A stretch of 64,000 bases of DNA from Emticicia sp. C21 (GTDB lineage Bacteria; Bacteroidota; Bacteroidia; Cytophagales; Spirosomataceae): NCBI RefSeq assembly GCF_003418935.1, contig NZ_QVMT01000001.1:598063-662062 (forward strand), written 5' to 3'. The position numbers were made by a program, and so were the translations under genes. Positions 18,501-26,401 of the stretch are shown in pieces; position 1 is the stretch's first letter; every line of letters begins with the position of its first letter. The notes under the pieces were generated by a model that was given only the letters and a program-made list of their open reading frames with translations, had not been told where the DNA came from and did not search any database.

Positions 18501-21022
18501 ACGTTTTTCAATTGGTCTTCAACAAAAGAATCGATGTATGTTCTGGTAAATGGAATCAATAATAAAGCTATCATTACTACCCCGCCTATCAGAAATCTGT
18601 TTTTATATTGAATCTGTGCGAGGTAGGCATATGATACTACCAAAACAATAGCAATTATGAGTACTATATCTCTGTAAATCAGGATTTTATGAAATAGTGG
18701 CTTATAGCCTATAAACAAGACATAAATGATGAATGAAATGATGCCGTAGATCCAATAATTATTGGGTTTCCAGAACATCGCAAAACGGCTGCCTGCTTTA
18801 GCATGATAAGGTTTTCGTAAGAAATTGGTAAAGACATTCTTCAAAAGCAGGAACAATAGGAACAATACCGCAAAACCTCTGTCAAAAATAGCGAAGAATG
18901 CAAAGGTAGAAAGGGTCAGGTAAAACTCATTATTGGCAGTCAGGTAATAATAAAACTGATGCAGGTAATTGAGGAATTTCGAACGAAACTTGCTAGCACC
19001 AAAAGCTTGTTCCTGATGCTGCTGATTGGCTTTTGCAGAAAAGAACAGATACGATAATAAAGGGATAAATACGCCTGCAATACGAGTAATCAGGTCATAT
19101 CCTGTAAGCATCAAAAGCGCACCACAGGCAATTAAAACCTCAGAATGATAATAGAGATATTTTTGCTGCGAATACTGAACCTTAGCCAATAGACGACTGA
19201 ATGTATCTTTCTGAAAACGATAGATATTCAGCAGAACGATGAATACAGCCGGTAGTATAAAAGTCAATGGCAACGCCATTATAAAATTAATCAATGAGAA
19301 ATCGAAACGGATAAGGGTTGTTTCTAATTCATATTTATTAATGTTTTCGAGTGGAGGAAAGGTCGCTACCCGCCAAAGCAAAATGAAACGATAGGCAAGC
19401 AGTGCATAAACTACCGCATAAATAACTACTTCAATACGCTCTAGTCCATGATTGGCATTGAATAAGAGTGTAAAAACAAATAGTAAAAACAAGATTGATA
19501 GATAAAGCAGATTGCTAGAGAAAGCAAAGCCATTATCGGCAAAATCACGGATTTGGAAAAGCCAATCATACTCGGCATTCTGTGAATGAAGAGAGAAATT
19601 TTTGCCAAAAGTTTCGCTTTGCTGGTCGTTTTTAAAATTGTCTGTTACTTCTCCTGAAAAAGTTACACCCGTCGGATTCAAAGTATAAATCATCGTACCC
19701 GAAAATACATTCGAGCGTGAATTGCGTAAATCTTCATGAAACAGAAAACCTTCTTTTAATGAGGAGTTAAGTAATTGAGTATAATGATTATTAAGGAAGC
19801 GGATTTGTTTTGTACCTATTTCTGCACCATCCTTTTGCGACGACAGATTAAAATACTGCGGAAAATCAAAATTCAGTACAGCTGTTTTGGAGCATTTCGG
19901 ATATAAGTTTTTATCCAAACTACTGAAAAAGTATTGCTTTCGTGAATTATAAAATCCAACAAAAAACTTATCTCCGGCATTAATACTGGCAGTCTTTTGT
20001 AATTCAGGAAGCTGACGATGTCCGTCAATACTTAAAACGAATCGATTCTTGAAAAAATCATTCGTCGGGAAGATAGTAATATTCTTTTCTTTACCTACTG
20101 AGTGCGGATTGGCTAAAAGATATATTTCGCCGGTTGTTTGCAAAATACGCTCAACCACCTGTTTCGATTGCGCTTTATTGGAAACAAAATTATCGTTTTC
20201 AATAAGCAATGAATAAAAGCTTTTGCCTTTGACAATCGGCAAATCTTTTACCTGAATTTCATCTTCATATGTACCTGGAATATTTAATTGTCGTAAAATA
20301 CTCTTTGCACTACATTTAATACTGATATGATAGACTTTACGTAGTTTCTTTTTAAACAAAAAGCCTTCGTCTTTGGTCTCAATACTTTTGCAGGAAAGGC
20401 TGATGCTATCATTACTGATGGCGAAACTGTTTTTTACAGACGTTGGAAAAATAGTATTGATAGGTCTGAAATCTTCTTCACTATTTGCACGACTAAAAAC
20501 AGGCTCAAAGTATCTGTCGAAACTCAAAACAAAACGTCCTTCGCTATTTTTTCTGGCTTTAAAGATTCCGCTTTCATTACTCCATAATCCATTGGCATTG
20601 GCTTGTTTTTCATTGGTTGAAAGTACCAGAGCCTGATTAAAAGCTACACCTGTATTGCTTAGCGCATGATGGTCGGCATTGTTGAAATATGGCCTGGCTT
20701 CATCCGGTTGTTGAAACTTTTTCAGTACAAATACTGAAATCAGATAGATGATTGTCAATAAGCTGATACCTAATAAAGTAGTAGTGAATCGATATGCCTG
20801 CAGGCGTTTAACGTTGAGCGCTGCAGTTTCAAGCTTTGGGAATTTTTTTCTAAAACCATCGCCATCAATGTTTTTTTCAGCAATAATAACCCCTAGAAAA
20901 CATAGCGAACAAAACACAATAACACTACAAAAAAACAGCGAAAACAGATTGACGAAGAAATACAAAGCCACTACCAGACCAATGCCCAGTAGCAGAAATA
21001 TCAATGATTTTATCTTAGGCAT
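15500..21022 (-). CDS. Giant polytopic membrane protein with C-terminal penicillin-binding transpeptidase domain (envelope operon gene 3)
   Basis: The product has 1840 residues. Three N-terminal helices (about 8-100) precede an extracytoplasmic beta-rich region (about 110-495) and then roughly twelve more helices (about 503-1051). The segment 905-1016 (RYIIAEFGNW, then FFGQDFPFLS) faintly recalls the end of SEDS glycosyltransferases (RodA/FtsW). The C-terminal 750 residues contain all three penicillin-binding motifs in order and with normal spacing: SxxK at S1445-K1448 (GPGSSIKP), SxN at S1519-N1521 (RQSSNFYH) and KTGT at 1769-1772. The class-B-like helix SITPLKMTEMYGKLF (about 1685-1699) lies between the last two. 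The transpeptidase assignment is firm; the SEDS link is tentative. Its ATG overlaps the stop of the upstream gene by 8 bases. Confidence 0.88.
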   Translation of the reverse strand: MPKIKSLIFLLLGIGLVVALYFFVNLFSLFFCSVIVFCSLCFLGVIIAEKNIDGDGFRKKFPKLETAALNVKRLQAYRFTTTLLGISLLTIIYLISVFVLKKFQQPDEARPYFNNADHHALSNTGVAFNQALVLSTNEKQANANGLWSNESGIFKARKNSEGRFVLSFDRYFEPVFSRANSEEDFRPINTIFPTSVKNSFAISNDSISLSCKSIETKDEGFLFKKKLRKVYHISIKCSAKSILRQLNIPGTYEDEIQVKDLPIVKGKSFYSLLIENDNFVSNKAQSKQVVERILQTTGEIYLLANPHSVGKEKNITIFPTNDFFKNRFVLSIDGHRQLPELQKTASINAGDKFFVGFYNSRKQYFFSSLDKNLYPKCSKTAVLNFDFPQYFNLSSQKDGAEIGTKQIRFLNNHYTQLLNSSLKEGFLFHEDLRNSRSNVFSGTMIYTLNPTGVTFSGEVTDNFKNDQQSETFGKNFSLHSQNAEYDWLFQIRDFADNGFAFSSNLLYLSILFLLFVFTLLFNANHGLERIEVVIYAVVYALLAYRFILLWRVATFPPLENINKYELETTLIRFDFSLINFIMALPLTFILPAVFIVLLNIYRFQKDTFSRLLAKVQYSQQKYLYYHSEVLIACGALLMLTGYDLITRIAGVFIPLLSYLFFSAKANQQHQEQAFGASKFRSKFLNYLHQFYYYLTANNEFYLTLSTFAFFAIFDRGFAVLFLLFLLLKNVFTNFLRKPYHAKAGSRFAMFWKPNNYWIYGIISFIIYVLFIGYKPLFHKILIYRDIVLIIAIVLVVSYAYLAQIQYKNRFLIGGVVMIALLLIPFTRTYIDSFVEDQLKNVVHRASLIYQPVDELIRENDYDSFRERKIVETAEGQWFINSYLNKTRNESKRIDFKPHFNRGVNYSTQTRDVVVPRYIIAEFGNWIIVWILVVLAMPMIFYLIAYQLYQKDRNGEVRFAPNSYNGSVALILVFTLGFFVWLASTNRFVFFGQDFPFLSLTSKLSLLLPLTLFFIPLLNQPVERKIKTISPTFDFSRMGIFFVIIIIFLLLSGRSNNLQETNFQISLNKTEETINDKLNGLLNNIQDTLKIDNRAAFNQTSIIPQDLSKILSILINSKDYKELYDQSDKYSQSILDILKTNPATAFKQDSPIYLRFDDDRYQSVYNKHLYLELPPYEDRITWKGNLYQESLDSLQYPVLRIYNQPVTGRELPYFAGSQGGTLKVAVLPNTWFANVSEPLVLMNLENTVKRTPATIDIVSSQKEEILNQKVSGFVNKLSLDEIAKVGEGKSHFLVSYAKDNNHAFMASYWVNGKQRMVYPMADKLFWAYHYAHALKTAYTADTLLHKDASITLDYKLNKEVGDTIVRAFSNKFNKTPNFKFAVIAADGDGKIRLMQDFVKNRTMIDPNNGLAIDQMNQRYFFFSNNKNERDQWGNTNLLHLAYGPGSSIKPLVFASLASRLNAGWENLILQASDQFELKPGNKKESVGQYAGYKLPEKKGWIDEHGEHFGNIDAVEYLRQSSNFYHSALMFLGSYTRNDFKQNETYRIQNVLSRQLNDPDNQFPALEVGGVPYRLKSLKDKAWPRSSRDESTYFGNEKSLLAEGLDKNLGLIVEDVDKTDFNIKDRSRVDYADTMVYQTLYKQQLGGFLWSFPEQSFFIQAERKHANKLTNFFNGLKNPTLGGTPYSITPLKMTEMYGKLFSQNKDYQLYLTERNTQQSNWKVDSTTWKAGFNDFLRDNVIKGMEQVMVNGTAAILFGGSNVYKGYFFYGKTGTIKEGEQNDSKRLALVISKNNLMEVPLKQNKFYAIYFTANEANNQEWAAYRIIIDQILASESFKNYMKE

Positions 21023-22181
21023 TCGACTTGTCGTTTTTTATGATATAACCGTTGATATTTACTTTTTCCAGTGCTGATACCTGGTATTCTTTCAGTAGCT
21101 CGATTATATGCAATACCAGTTTGTTATCCGTATTGGTTACATTCGCCGAAAAATCTACTTTCTTTAATTGGCTTGAAACAAACGCAGGATTCAGCAATTG
21201 TTGCATATTCATTTTATCGTATTCAACTCCCTCTTTATTCTTCAATTTCACAAAACTCATAAAATGAAAAGCTAACGGAATCAGATTGCCAATTAATTTC
21301 TCCTGCGTTTCCGCATCGGCCGGATATGGCGTATCATCTTTAAAATGACGCACAAATGGCTTGATATATGCCTCTGAAATCAGTCTAAAGTATTGTCTTT
21401 CTTCCTCGCTTTCAGCATTTTGCTGTGCCTGGTAGCTCTGGTAATTTTGTTTTACACTTTCCAGTTCAGCACTGAGTTTACCGTAGTCTTTACTAAGGCT
21501 TATCTGGTCATAGTAGCGTTGACAAAGTATATCTATTACCTCAGCATCACTTATATCTTTGTTTTGTCTTTCTTCAATCAGTTCAGCCTTAAAGCGTTTA
21601 ATTTTGTCTTTTACCAGTTTGGTTTCACTGGCAGGTTTTTTAGATTTTTCCATAGCATATAAAATGATTAGAACAAGCACACTAACAGCTAATACTCCTA
21701 CAAGAATCCAGGCCAATTGATTGGTTTCAAGTGTAGCTGGTTCAACAGCAGGTAATTGTGGAGTAATAATAATCGTCAACTGGTGTTTGGGCAAATGAAA
21801 AACACGATTAACCAGATGATTGAACACAATACCTCCATAATGAGGATCGGCCAGATAATACTTTTGTTTCAAATCAGATTCCTGACAACCCAAAAGACTG
21901 TAAATCCGGCTGAGTGCATTCTGACTTGAATCCTGCATCGTAAAGATAGTATCACTCGCCACCACTCTGCTATTCAGCACAATACCTATACTATCATCTT
22001 TAGTCGAAATCTTCAAAGTACCATTTTGTAGCTTACCCTGGGTCTGGTTTAGTTTTACTTCAAAAAAAGCTATTCGGGGTACAAAGTCAGCCTCGGCACT
22101 GATAATTTTAAGTGTATCAGCCTCAGCACGACAAAATAAGGGAACAATAGACAATATGATTATAACAATGTTTTTTAACAT
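21015..22181 (-). CDS. Secreted-domain/transmembrane/coiled-coil protein (envelope operon gene 2)
   Basis: I chose ATG 22181 because it gives a signal peptide (MLKNIVIIILSIVPLFCRAEA); an in-frame TTG at 22220 would overlap the previous stop but bury the signal. The 388-residue product has an extracytoplasmic beta-rich domain (about 22-150) and a transmembrane helix (about 156-176, LAWILVGVLAVSVLVLIILY). A charged coiled-coil (about 180-262) and a helical cytoplasmic tail complete it. This topology could link an extracytoplasmic partner to the cytoplasmic ATPase encoded just upstream. No family is recognised and the role is an inference. The gene also overlaps the giant transpeptidase gene by 8 bases. 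Confidence 0.78.
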   Translation of the reverse strand: MLKNIVIIILSIVPLFCRAEADTLKIISAEADFVPRIAFFEVKLNQTQGKLQNGTLKISTKDDSIGIVLNSRVVASDTIFTMQDSSQNALSRIYSLLGCQESDLKQKYYLADPHYGGIVFNHLVNRVFHLPKHQLTIIITPQLPAVEPATLETNQLAWILVGVLAVSVLVLIILYAMEKSKKPASETKLVKDKIKRFKAELIEERQNKDISDAEVIDILCQRYYDQISLSKDYGKLSAELESVKQNYQSYQAQQNAESEEERQYFRLISEAYIKPFVRHFKDDTPYPADAETQEKLIGNLIPLAFHFMSFVKLKNKEGVEYDKMNMQQLLNPAFVSSQLKKVDFSANVTNTDNKLVLHIIELLKEYQVSALEKVNINGYIIKNDKSNA

Positions 22182-22216
22182 CTGTATATGCGGTTTCGGT
22201 TTTATGTACAGAAAAA

Positions 22217-24703
22217 TCAATCCGGTAAAAGGCTCATCAGATCTGCCAGTTCTTTGTCTTCTTCAATCGACTCAGGCACATCCTGCTTCAAAGCCTGAAT
22301 ATAATCGGTATCTATCTTGGCTGGGAATAAAGACGGTATCAGGTATTGTAGCGTAACATTATCAATAGCTGAGTTCTGGATCAGGTTTGAGTACCCGATA
22401 ACCTTATTGTCTTTACTGATATTCCGGGCATAGAAACCGTCTTTTGTAAATATCAGATCCACTGATTCTACCCACTTGGTATCATAAAAAATATTGTCGG
22501 CAACGGTATAAAGGGTATTACCAATCAGGAATTTCAAAGAGTCGAGGTTATCTATACGATAACTATTTTTGGTTTCATCATAGTTATCCTGCATATTGGC
22601 CAATCTCAAGATGAAATCAAAAAATCTTGGAAACTTCGGTTTACTTGTATCATTAACCGGAGCCTGTTTTTTGGTAGAAATATGAATCGGGAAACCAACT
22701 AATTCCGGGTGTATGACATAACCACTAGTAAAAATACCATCCAGACAGATAGCCTTCAACTGGCTTGCTTCATCCGGCATTTTAATCAGATTCGGAGCGA
22801 AATTTAATTCAGTTGTTAGTCGTCCTTTTAGCTTCTCTAATAAAGGTTTGAATAAAAATCCTCTACCTGTTAACAAAATACCATCACAGTCAATTGATTT
22901 GTCGATATTATTGATAACGCCTTTGATGTTTTCTACAATATTAGAGGTGATAGCCTCGCATGCATTTTCAATGTAGCCACCCCAATCGTAAAAACCATCG
23001 ACTTTCTGTAAAAGTAAGGCAAGATTGTGTACCGTAGCTGTAATTTCACTATTGGCAAGGCTTTTCAGTGTAGTGTCACCGCTTTGGGCATTATTCCAGT
23101 TGTTTTCTACAGTGCGTTGAGCGATATTCGATTTATTACTATACTGAAACTTCAAGGCTTCCAGTTTCTCAAAAATCGTATTCATTTGTGCTTTTTCAGC
23201 CTTTTCTATGGTCTCGAAAAACGCTTTGGTAGCAGCAGGATTTGACGCATTTTTGATCACAAAATCTATCATTGCCTCAAAGAAAGCATAGCTTATGAGA
23301 TTACCTGCGCCTGCAAAACCATTGCGGTACAATGACTTGATTTTCTTAGCATTATTACTACTCGTCTGGATAATTGAAAAGTCGGTAGTACCCTTACCGC
23401 AGTCGATAATGATATAATATTTATTCGGATTGATATGGTGCATTCCCTGGTCAAAATAGCCCAGAAACGCAGCATCACTCTCTGAAACAGTTACTACCTC
23501 CCAGGCTCTTATCTTGCTCTCATAGGCAGCCGTGTGTTGCAACTTACTGAAAATATCGTTAATTACTGTTTTTGTATTAGCTACTTCATGCGTACTATAA
23601 ATATTGGGTACCAGAATAGTGAAACGGATATAATTATTCTGGCACTCGTCGTCTAATACATTTTGCAAGGTTGCCTCAATAAATGATTTGAGAATGGTTG
23701 AATAAGCCTGATTTTTCAGATCATCCATGCTAAGCGAACGAACTCTCTCACCCTGAACAGACTGAAAATCCATAAAGCGAAGAATCTCTCCATGCTTATG
23801 TGCCAGTTTCAGATTAGAGAGTTGATGAAATTGATTGGTAAGGCTACTGTTTAATTCGTTTTTCTGTACCAGATATTTCAACTCATCATCATTCTTAATA
23901 AATTTATCCTTCAGACTGAAATCAGATAGTCTCTTTTTGAGAAAGAAGATAGACTTGATGAAATCAGTATTTGGCTCATGCTGAATAAAATCCTGATTGC
24001 TTTCGGTCATACCTTTGAAATCTTTTACCATTTCAAACAGGTTTTTCGACTTCGTTTTTTTATGATAATGATGCCCAACCGACTGATAACCACTCACTTT
24101 CAATTGAGAAGATTCTGAGCCAAAATCAAGACCGAAATGATGGAAACAACTGGCATGAGCCAGATAAAAATGTAATTCGCTCTGATAAGTTTTAGCATTC
24201 GCTTCAAATATAAACTGACATCTGATAAAATCTTCTTTGAGCGGTTCATCCGGCAGATGGTCAACATAAGATCCATCAATTTTAAATTCAGAAGTGCTGT
24301 CTAGACAGGTATATTTGATCTGCCCCAACACAAAAGAGCTCTGCTGTTGTGCCGCTACATTTTTTGGTTTGGGCTGAGTTCTTGACGGATTTTTCCAATC
24401 GATTTCTTCTTCAGAATTTTCTTCTATCGCTGTCGAATTAGCAGAGGTTGACAGTCTGATGCTTAGAATTTGACTAGATTCATCAAAAGAAGCGGAAAAA
24501 TGGATATGGTGAAGCGAGATGTCGCTGGCATTGCTGATGAGTGCCTGCATAGACTTGCTTTTATCGATAGCTAAAATCGTAAAAGGGTTATCCATTAACG
24601 GCAATTCTATCACAAAAGACTCGTGTTCCTGTGAGGCTTTGCTTTTTAAATCGAGATAATTAGTTCGTCTTCTGTTAATTATCAGCGGAAGGATATATTT
24701 CAT
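22217..24703 (-). CDS. Divergent actin/HSP70-fold ATPase (envelope operon gene 1)
   Basis: The 828-residue cytoplasmic protein has no signal or membrane helix. It carries the motifs of the actin/HSP70 superfamily: phosphate-1 GLDFGSESSQ (191-200), a connect-1-like VSESDAAFLGYF (406-417), phosphate-2 IDCGKGTTDFSII (433-445) and an adenosine-type loop GILLTGRGFLFKPL (608-621). The 190-residue N-terminal extension, mostly beta, is unusual for HSP70, MreB or ParM. It could be a very remote relative of SrfB-type proteins, but I cannot show that. As first gene of an operon encoding a transpeptidase, it may act as a cytoskeletal or ATP-driven organiser, as MreB or FtsA do for other cell-wall machines. 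Confidence 0.82.
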   Translation of the reverse strand: MKYILPLIINRRRTNYLDLKSKASQEHESFVIELPLMDNPFTILAIDKSKSMQALISNASDISLHHIHFSASFDESSQILSIRLSTSANSTAIEENSEEEIDWKNPSRTQPKPKNVAAQQQSSFVLGQIKYTCLDSTSEFKIDGSYVDHLPDEPLKEDFIRCQFIFEANAKTYQSELHFYLAHASCFHHFGLDFGSESSQLKVSGYQSVGHHYHKKTKSKNLFEMVKDFKGMTESNQDFIQHEPNTDFIKSIFFLKKRLSDFSLKDKFIKNDDELKYLVQKNELNSSLTNQFHQLSNLKLAHKHGEILRFMDFQSVQGERVRSLSMDDLKNQAYSTILKSFIEATLQNVLDDECQNNYIRFTILVPNIYSTHEVANTKTVINDIFSKLQHTAAYESKIRAWEVVTVSESDAAFLGYFDQGMHHINPNKYYIIIDCGKGTTDFSIIQTSSNNAKKIKSLYRNGFAGAGNLISYAFFEAMIDFVIKNASNPAATKAFFETIEKAEKAQMNTIFEKLEALKFQYSNKSNIAQRTVENNWNNAQSGDTTLKSLANSEITATVHNLALLLQKVDGFYDWGGYIENACEAITSNIVENIKGVINNIDKSIDCDGILLTGRGFLFKPLLEKLKGRLTTELNFAPNLIKMPDEASQLKAICLDGIFTSGYVIHPELVGFPIHISTKKQAPVNDTSKPKFPRFFDFILRLANMQDNYDETKNSYRIDNLDSLKFLIGNTLYTVADNIFYDTKWVESVDLIFTKDGFYARNISKDNKVIGYSNLIQNSAIDNVTLQYLIPSLFPAKIDTDYIQALKQDVPESIEEDKELADLMSLLPD

Positions 24704-24807
24704 ACAAAAGGGGTTATGACAGTCTGATTAGTAAACAAAGTAGATATCCGCTATAGGCAATTGAATTAAATAGAGTCGAACTCTAATAGTTTTTCATAAT
24801 GATGGTT

Positions 24808-24838
24808 CAAATATAAAAGAATAAGCAAAGGCAGCCAA
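24808..24838 (-). promoter_or_regulatory. Probable promoter of the five-gene envelope operon
   Basis: On the minus strand, TTG (24836-24838) is followed by 20 bases and then TATATTTG (24808-24815). The -7 box matches TAnnTTTG fully; the -33 box is partial and its spacing slightly long. The leader would be about 100 bases. The rest of the 24704-25134 gap (AT-rich, no stem-loops) shows nothing else I can name. Confidence 0.45.
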
Positions 24839-25134
24839 TTTATTGGGATAGGTTTTAATACGTTTTATTTCATAATGCTGTAATTACAAGCAATAACGAA
24901 ATAGTAGGAGGATATTATAAAACTTATCAACGAAATATTTTTAATGGAGTTTTCACGTGTTTAAGCGGTAAAAGGCACAAAAAACAATTCTTAGTTTAGC
25001 ACACTTTGGATTGAAATTTGCTGTAAAATATTGAGTAAGTGGACCCAAAATAAGCAGATTGTGCCTATGCCAAGGCCTTTAATCTGTTCTTACAATCAAT
25101 TAAACCTTTATTTACAGACAAATTCTTCTGACTT

Positions 25135-25422
25135 ATGTACAGTAAGCCACTTAAAACTTTTCTATTAACTAAAAATAACTTTTGCTTGAAAACCATTATC
25201 CAACCACCAAACCGATCGTCTACTGACCTACACGATGATCTTCTGAGAGAGATAAATCGGGTCAAAGAGTTGTTAGACCTCTACCATTCACTACCTAATA
25301 ATGTAGGTATTATTAGTGCACAAAGATTAAAAATTCATCTGGCTCATGCCGAAAAGGCCCTGAGGGACAATGATATCATTCAAATGTTACAGATGTACGG
25401 AATTTTGAAAGAGTGCCAATAA
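25135..25422 (+). CDS. Small conserved-looking helical protein of unknown function
   Basis: The product has 95 residues. The first 30 are basic and of low information, and may be dispensable. Residues 30-95 are strongly helical and regular (LLREINRVKELLDLYHSLPN, then QRLKIHLAHAEKALRDNDII, then MLQMYGILKEC). This resembles small helical proteins often seen in Bacteroidota genomes, for which I know no function. ATG at 25135 is the only good start. It stands alone between the envelope operon (divergent) and a repeat element. Confidence 0.6.
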   Translation: MYSKPLKTFLLTKNNFCLKTIIQPPNRSSTDLHDDLLREINRVKELLDLYHSLPNNVGIISAQRLKIHLAHAEKALRDNDIIQMLQMYGILKECQ

Positions 25423-25662
25423 TCATTTGCTTTTTTTTGAAGAAACTTTAGAATAATTGAAAGAATAAGGCATTATTCCAGAAGAATATACCCCTCAAAA
25501 ACTATACCTATACCGTTCAATATGGGAAGTATTGTCTTGCATCAGGAAATGTTTATTGATGATATGGCAACCAATATGACTTTAACCTTTCGTAATGAAT
25601 TACAAGGCACAATAGTTGATTGGGTTGCTTTGGAACGATTGTTTTTGGAAAGGGGGTTGATT

Positions 25663-25796
25663 TGACCCCTAGCCCTACGCGGGTCGCCCTAATCCCTTTC
25701 CGCTTCGGCAGTCCGACCCAACAATGGGGAAAGAGACTTTTTACCCTCCCCATTGTTGGGGAGGGTTGGACGGTCACCCGCTGGCGTGGGGTTCTT
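25663..25796. repeat. GC-rich imperfect inverted repeat (palindromic intergenic element)
   Basis: The core is a perfect 13-bp inverted repeat, CCCAACAATGGGG (25717-25729) and its complement at 25748-25760, with an 18-base loop. Outer flanks pair imperfectly (CCCCTAGCCCTACGCGGGT on the left against the complement of the right end near 25770-25796). The stretch is clearly richer in GC than its surroundings. It abuts the stop of the DinB-like gene and may end its transcription. Open frames across it are by-products of the palindrome. Confidence 0.65.
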
Positions 25797-26315
25797 TTAA
25801 ATTAACCCCTCATATCTCTCATTAATTATATTCAAATGCCAACGTTGATGCCCAACTGTAATGAAACCGATAGCCAATACCGAATAGGTGCCTTTGAAAG
25901 ACAATCCGGTTTTCAACAGCATTTCGTCCGTAAAAGAATTGTATAAGGCTATAATAGAGACACGGACAATTTTCAATTCATCTATAAGGGCTTCTAGTGT
26001 ACGCTGATTGGCATTGGTGTTTCTTCCGTATTCTTCTTCATCAAATGAGGGCATTCGGGCAGCCTCACCTCTGGCAAAACATAAGGCACGATACCCAAAA
26101 ATGCGTTCGGTGTCTATCATATGTTGCAAAATATCTTTAATAGTCCATTTGCCGGGGGCATATACTTTGTCGCCTATGGCTTTCCAGCGTTCTAAAGGTA
26201 AATTAGTCAGTTCTTCTGCGCTGATGGTCAGAGCTTCTTTGAGGTCAACATCGTCTGCGAGATTGATATATCTATCGAAATACTCCGGCATTGGATTAAT
26301 GTCTGATTTTTTCAT
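25797..26315 (-). CDS. DinB-family metal-binding protein
   Basis: ATG 26315 (MKKSDINP) is preferred to an upstream TTG at 26336. The 172-residue product matches the DinB four-helix bundle. It has the first metal-ligand histidine at H65 (DILQHMIDTERIF) and a C-terminal pair H156/H160 (VGHQRWHLNII). This triad binds a divalent metal in DinB/YfiT-type proteins, which are often thiol-dependent transferases or hydrolases of stress metabolism. The specific reaction is unknown. The stop adjoins a GC-rich palindromic element that may serve as terminator. Confidence 0.85.
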   Translation of the reverse strand: MKKSDINPMPEYFDRYINLADDVDLKEALTISAEELTNLPLERWKAIGDKVYAPGKWTIKDILQHMIDTERIFGYRALCFARGEAARMPSFDEEEYGRNTNANQRTLEALIDELKIVRVSIIALYNSFTDEMLLKTGLSFKGTYSVLAIGFITVGHQRWHLNIINERYEGLI

Positions 26316-26401
26316 TGGTTTGATTATTAATTTCAATTAAATGAGTTTATCAATATAAAGTAGCTTTTTCATAATTCGTATAGTTCTCAGTCAACTGTAG
26401 C

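Noticed and set aside
22217-24703. Naming the ATPase SrfB, MreB or DnaK
   Set aside because: The motifs show only the actin/HSP70 superfamily; overall architecture and length do not support a specific family by eye.
25553-25805. Overlapping open frames on both strands
   Set aside because: They arise from the GC-rich inverted repeat and have no protein-like composition.
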